A stretch of 45,130 nt of DNA from Akkermansiaceae bacterium (GTDB lineage: Bacteria > Verrucomicrobiota > Verrucomicrobiia > Verrucomicrobiales > Akkermansiaceae), in contig CAIZNN010000250.1 in assembly GCA_903934285.1 (NCBI GenBank), positions 1 to 45,130 of the forward strand, in the 5' to 3' direction. Positions within the stretch are counted from its first letter, which is position 1; each line of letters starts with the position of its first letter. The notes under the pieces are model-generated. The model did no database searches and was not told the DNA's origin. It saw only the letters and a list, made by a program, of their open reading frames with translations. A program made the position numbers and the translations under genes. Of this stretch, positions 41,325-45,130 are shown one piece after another.

Positions 41325-43332
41325 TGGAGCGCAGCGGTCTTGTGTCTTGTGTCTCGTGTCTTGCGTCTGCTGTCTTGCAGCCGCCGCCGCGGCCGATACC
41401 CGCGTCCGCGTCGAGGGACTGCACGGCAAAACCGAGGCGCAGGTGCTGGATTTGATGGGCGGGCGCCTCTATCAAGTCCGCGCCAATCCCGCCTCGCCGT
41501 CGCGGGCCGACGACGCCGCGTTTCTCGTGCGCCAAGTGTTGCAGAACGACGGCTACGCCGACGTCCATGTCGACTGGAAAATCGCCGGACCTAACGAGAT
41601 TGTGCTAACCGTCGGGCCGGCCGCGCGGGTGACCTTGGGCAAGGTGAGCGTGCTGGGGGTGGACGGGCGGGAGGCCAACCGGCTGTCGCGCTTGTTTCGC
41701 CGCCCGGCAGACAAGAACCGGGCGGCGGGCGACGCGCCGCCATTCCGCGAAGACGATGTGGCCACCGGCCTGAGCTATCTCAAACAAGACCTGCAGGCCC
41801 AGGGCTATTGGGCGGCCGCTGCGGCCATCGAGAGTCGCCGCCCCGGCGGTCGTGGCGGCGCGGTGGATCTGGTCATCCGCGTCACTCGCGGGCCGCTCCA
41901 TCACCTGGCGCGCGCCAAGGTGAGCAGCAGCAATGGGCGAATCGTCGCGCTGGTGGCCGCCACGGCGGACCCCTTCAGCGGCCGCCCTGCCACCACCGCC
42001 AATCTCAACGCGATGCGCAGCGCGGTGGAGGAGGCGTTTCTGAGCCGAGGCTATGCGGAGGCGAAACTGACCATGAGCAGTTCGTTGGCCGCGGCGGCGT
42101 TCATCCCGGTGTTCACTGTCGAAGCCGGCTCCCGCGTGCGCCTCCGCCAACTCACCGCCGATGGCTTGCAACGCACCAATCCCCAGCGCATCCAACGGCG
42201 CATGCATGCCCTCGAAAACCATTGGTACAACACGGCCGCCATGCACAAACGCTTGCGCGAACTCCTCGCCACCGGCGCCTTCTCGTCCGCCCGCGTCGAG
42301 ACCCGCCCCGTCGCCGACAACCTCATCGATGCCTCCCTCCACTTTGAGGAGGCCAAGGCCCGCGAAATCACCCTCGCCGCCGGCGCCGGTTCCTATCAGG
42401 GGCCGATTGCGCGCGTCACTTATGCCGACCGCAACCTCCGCGGCGAGTTGTTAGGTTTTAGCGCCGGCTTCGAGCTGAGCGCCCGCGGGGTGTTAGGTGA
42501 AACCCGCATCACCGACCCCTGGCTGCTCGGGTCGGACTACGCGGGCAGCGCGCGCATTTACGCGCTGCTGTCCGCCCCCGAGGGCTATGATTCGTTTGAC
42601 AGCGGCCTCGATGGCAGCATCAGCCGCAAGTTTGGCGACCATTACAAAATCGAGCTGCTCGCCGGCTGGTCGATGGTCAACAACAACGAAAGCGGACTCC
42701 CCCGCGCCGCCCTGGGCGAAACCGTCTATGCCCACCCGCGCCTGCGCCTGACCCAGACCCTCGATTACCGCGACAACCCGGTGCTGGCAAAAGCCGGCTG
42801 GCACCTCGAACTGCCGCTGCAACTCGGCGCGGCAGTCGGCGACCAGACCGCGTCCTATTGCAAAGCCGGCCTCAGCGGCGGTTGGTATCATCAGCTCACC
42901 GCCAACTATCAAGTCGCCATCGGCGGCCAGTGCGGCCTGCTCATTCCCACCGGCGACGGCACTGAGTTTCCCATCGACCTGCGCTATTTCAATGGCGGCG
43001 CGCGCAGCGTGCGCAGCTTCCCCGAGCGCGAACTCGGCCCCACCGCCGGCAGCGGCCACTATGCCACCGGCGGCGAGGCGGCGTGGGCCGCCAACCTCGA
43101 ACTCATCCGCGCCCTCGGCGGCCCGGTCAAACTCGTCGGCTTCCTCGATGCCGGCACCCTCAGCCAATCCTATCAGGACCTCGGCAGCGCCGATATCGAA
43201 CTCGCCGCCGGCCTCGGCCTGCGCCTCGACCTGCCCATCGGCCCGGTGCGCCTCGAATACGGGTTCAATCTAACACAGGACTCCGGCGAGCCCGCCGGCA
43301 CCTTCCATTTCGCCATTGGCGCCGCGTTCTAA
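41254..43332 (+). CDS. tamA: TamA/BamA-like Omp85 outer-membrane protein
   Basis: 692 residues from GTG 41254, supported by AAGGAGG 5 nt upstream, the only strong Shine-Dalgarno site I found. Unusual Cys-rich signal sequence (LLSSVFCLGAQRSCVLCLVS, then CVCCLAAAAAAD) that is encoded by repeat DNA. POTRA-like domains at about 48-330 (VRVEGLHGKTEAQVLDLMGG; VTLGKVSVLGVDG; FSGRPATTANLNAMRSAVEE). The beta-barrel follows, with the Omp85 lid motif FNGGARSVRSFPERELGP, where VRSF replaces VRGF. Ends with the expected C-terminal strand and Phe (AIGAAF). Probable partner of TamB encoded 55 bp upstream; a second BamA-like role is the alternative. Confidence 0.85.
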   Translation: MRALFCRLLAVAECNALLSSVFCLGAQRSCVLCLVSCVCCLAAAAAADTRVRVEGLHGKTEAQVLDLMGGRLYQVRANPASPSRADDAAFLVRQVLQNDGYADVHVDWKIAGPNEIVLTVGPAARVTLGKVSVLGVDGREANRLSRLFRRPADKNRAAGDAPPFREDDVATGLSYLKQDLQAQGYWAAAAAIESRRPGGRGGAVDLVIRVTRGPLHHLARAKVSSSNGRIVALVAATADPFSGRPATTANLNAMRSAVEEAFLSRGYAEAKLTMSSSLAAAAFIPVFTVEAGSRVRLRQLTADGLQRTNPQRIQRRMHALENHWYNTAAMHKRLRELLATGAFSSARVETRPVADNLIDASLHFEEAKAREITLAAGAGSYQGPIARVTYADRNLRGELLGFSAGFELSARGVLGETRITDPWLLGSDYAGSARIYALLSAPEGYDSFDSGLDGSISRKFGDHYKIELLAGWSMVNNNESGLPRAALGETVYAHPRLRLTQTLDYRDNPVLAKAGWHLELPLQLGAAVGDQTASYCKAGLSGGWYHQLTANYQVAIGGQCGLLIPTGDGTEFPIDLRYFNGGARSVRSFPERELGPTAGSGHYATGGEAAWAANLELIRALGGPVKLVGFLDAGTLSQSYQDLGSADIELAAGLGLRLDLPIGPVRLEYGFNLTQDSGEPAGTFHFAIGAAF

Positions 43333-43396
43333 CGGAGCGGGGACACGCCGCCCCCCCCCGGTCCATGAGACGCGCCAGCGAGGCCGCCCTGCGCCG

Positions 43397-45130
43397 TCAC
43401 GCGCTGACGCGCACCGGTTGGCAGCGCGCGCCCCAGTGGCCTGGCTGGTGCTCGAAGTGGCCGGCGATGGGGTGGCCGCAGGCGGTGCAGCGATTGTCAT
43501 CCAGCGCGTAGGTGGCGAGTTCAAACCCCTGGCGTTCGATGAGCAAGGCCGCGCACGATGGGCACCAGGTGCTGCCGCCCTCGGGCTGGCGCACATTGCC
43601 GGTGTAGACATAGCGCAGGCCCTTGCTGCGGGCGATTTCTCTCGCCCGCAGCAGCGTGGCGGTGGGTGTGGGCGGGGTGTTGCGCATTTTGAAATCCGGG
43701 TGAAAGGCGGTGAAATGCCATGGCACGTCGGGGCCGAGATGGGCGGCAAACCATTCTGCGGCCTGATGGAGTTCCTCATCGCTGTCGTTTTGGCCGGGGA
43801 TCAACAGCGTGGTGACTTCGAGCCAAACATCGGTTGCCTGGTGCAGGTATTCCAAGGTGTCGAGCACCGGCTGGAGGCGGCCATAGCAGAGTCGTTGATA
43901 GAAGCGTTCGCTGAACCCCTTCAGGTCGACGTTGGCAGCATCCATGCCACGGAAAAATTCGGCGCGGGCCGTCTCGGTGATATAGCCTGCGGTGACGGCC
44001 ACGGTTTTGATGTTGCGGGCGTGGCACTCATGGGCGACGTCCAGCGCATATTCGGCGAAAATAACCGGATCATTGTAGGTGAAGGCCACTGAGCGGCAGG
44101 CGAGGCGTTGGGCGGCACTGGCGATCATTTCCGGCGAGGCGGCATTAGCGAGCCGGTCGAATTTCCGCGCCTTGCTGATGTGCCAATTCTGGCAGAACCG
44201 GCAGCCCAGATTGCACCCGGCGGTGCCGAAGGACAGCACACTGGTGCCAGGCAGAAAATGATTCAACGGCTTTTTTTCGATAGGGTCGATGTAGAAGCCG
44301 CTGCTGCGCCCGTAAGTGGTGAGCACCAGCTCATCGCCGAGGCGTTGCCGGACAAAGCAGAACCCGCGCTGCCCGGGTTGCAGTTTGCAGTAACGCGGAC
44401 ACAACTGGCATTCAAGCCGGCCGTCCTGCCGCATCACCCACCATCTGGCCGGATGAGTCGCAATCCGCGGGTCGGCGGCCCGCCTGTTGGTGGTCTCTTC
44501 CGGTCTGGCAGGCGATTCGGCATATCGGTGCGCCGTGAAGCGCTCAAGGCGCACCGGTTCGTCGGCGGCGATGCGGGCCTTGCGCCGCGCGATTGCCAGT
44601 TGTTGCTCCACGGAATCGATGCCGTCGATGGCCGGCAACAACACGCCCTTTCGTCCATCGTTAGACGAGACGATAACCCCGTAGACGCCCGGGTCCAGCT
44701 CGCCAGGCGAGCTGACGGCCTCCACCGGGCCGAGCACCGTGACGCTGAATCGCAGTTGCGCCAGTTCTGTCGCGGTGACTGCCGGAAATCGCGAATCGTG
44801 CAAGGCGGCGGTCACCGCGCTGTGCCAGGTTTCGCGCACGATATCCTTTTCGATCGGAGCGGTGACCCCCCGGCAACCACGCAGATCCCCCGCCGCGTTG
44901 GTCACCGTGACAAAGACCGCGCCTGGTTGCGCCAGACAGCCCTGCGCGCGGAATGGTGGCTCCGACGGCCCCCCATGCAGCTTGGCGGTGACCGCGCTGC
45001 GGGCCACTCGCGGCAATTGGGTGAAGTGTGCGATGAATTCGTCCTCGGGCCCGGCGGTGGCCGCTGGTGCCGGGTTGGAGGTGGCCGCTTCGTAAAGAAT
45101 CGCCACGCCGTAGCCCACGCCGAAGGGGCC
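43397..45130 (-). CDS. MEMO/AMMECR1/radical SAM (AmmeMemoRadiSam) fusion, 5' end outside window
   Basis: Frame open past the right edge; the first residues GPFGVGYGVAILYEAA look like the tail of a MEMO1 domain, so the true start lies beyond 45130. AMMECR1 domain follows (FVTVTNAAGDLRGCRGVTAP, HDSRFPAVTATELAQLRFSV, GVLLPAIDG), with the LRGCRG signature. Then the radical SAM protein: a leading CQLCPRYCKLQPGQRGFC cluster and the SAM motif CNLGCRFCQNW (CxxxCxxC), IDPIEKKPLNHFLPGT, NVDLKGFSERFYQ, and WHFTAFHPDFKM. A C-terminal zinc-ribbon-like pair CPSC/CTAC is added. The three domains commonly occur as separate genes and rarely in one chain. The substrate is unknown. Confidence 0.85.
   Translation of the reverse strand, partial: GPFGVGYGVAILYEAATSNPAPAATAGPEDEFIAHFTQLPRVARSAVTAKLHGGPSEPPFRAQGCLAQPGAVFVTVTNAAGDLRGCRGVTAPIEKDIVRETWHSAVTAALHDSRFPAVTATELAQLRFSVTVLGPVEAVSSPGELDPGVYGVIVSSNDGRKGVLLPAIDGIDSVEQQLAIARRKARIAADEPVRLERFTAHRYAESPARPEETTNRRAADPRIATHPARWWVMRQDGRLECQLCPRYCKLQPGQRGFCFVRQRLGDELVLTTYGRSSGFYIDPIEKKPLNHFLPGTSVLSFGTAGCNLGCRFCQNWHISKARKFDRLANAASPEMIASAAQRLACRSVAFTYNDPVIFAEYALDVAHECHARNIKTVAVTAGYITETARAEFFRGMDAANVDLKGFSERFYQRLCYGRLQPVLDTLEYLHQATDVWLEVTTLLIPGQNDSDEELHQAAEWFAAHLGPDVPWHFTAFHPDFKMRNTPPTPTATLLRAREIARSKGLRYVYTGNVRQPEGGSTWCPSCAALLIERQGFELATYALDDNRCTACGHPIAGHFEHQPGHWGARCQPVRVSA

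Noticed and set aside
43345-43360. Poly-C run between tamA and the radical SAM gene
   Set aside because: It is outside both genes and has no inverted repeat; likely a neutral homopolymer or a sequencing-prone site.

Overview
The window is GC-rich bacterial chromosome, very probably from a member of the Verrucomicrobiota. The evidence is a combination rather than one marker: exosortase-type (PEP-CTERM) secreted proteins, an HzsA-related di-haem protein, an rsmH with a long N-terminal extension outside any division cluster, very large lamin-tail/CotH secreted proteins, and almost no Shine-Dalgarno sites. Core metabolic genes alternate with secreted proteins. One accessory stretch (about 11.8-17.7 kb) is full of toxin-antitoxin genes, palindromes and broken genes.

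Layout. 1-783 (-): start of a secreted DUF2271/Calx-beta protein that runs off the left edge. 1079-6302 (-): four-gene block of LolA-like protein, Ldh2-type oxidoreductase, secreted beta-propeller and secreted di-haem HzsA-related protein. 6476-8427 (+): a HARE/COG2958-like protein coupled to a PanE-type reductase. 8589-11571 (-): YecH, a secreted caspase-like protein and an orphan trpB. 11819-17734: RelE/XRE toxin-antitoxin pair, PEP-CTERM SUMF1-fold protein plus its broken copies, nucleotidyltransferase with a small partner, vapB with a truncated vapC, two palindrome families, and a four-helix protein fused to a decayed REP-associated transposase. 17744-21381: rsmH, a TauE/SafE fragment, a lipoate-ligase-like protein and an S10 peptidase. 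21659-26438: PPi-phosphofructokinase, a SAM methyltransferase, hisC-mnmE and infA. 26662-27751: two tandem paralogous lipoproteins. 27837-31373: tyrA-aroA-cmk-plsC. 31393-36669 (-): a 1758-residue secreted protein. 36859-37809 (-): manA. 37906-43332 (+): tamB-tamA. 43397-45130 (-): AMMECR1-radical SAM protein whose MEMO part lies beyond the right edge.

Genes working together: tyrA-aroA-cmk-plsC is the classic aromatic/nucleotide/lipid cluster; tamB-tamA should act together in outer-membrane assembly; hisC and mnmE are 8 bp apart. The most unusual signals are a strongly favoured GTTAG/CTAAC pentamer on both strands and in all frames, a 21-bp inverted repeat enclosing the ribosome site and start codon of tamA, the gene-wreckage zone with a decayed transposase beside REP-like palindromes, and the HzsA-related four-gene block. 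No rRNA, tRNA or CRISPR array was seen. All counts here were made by eye.
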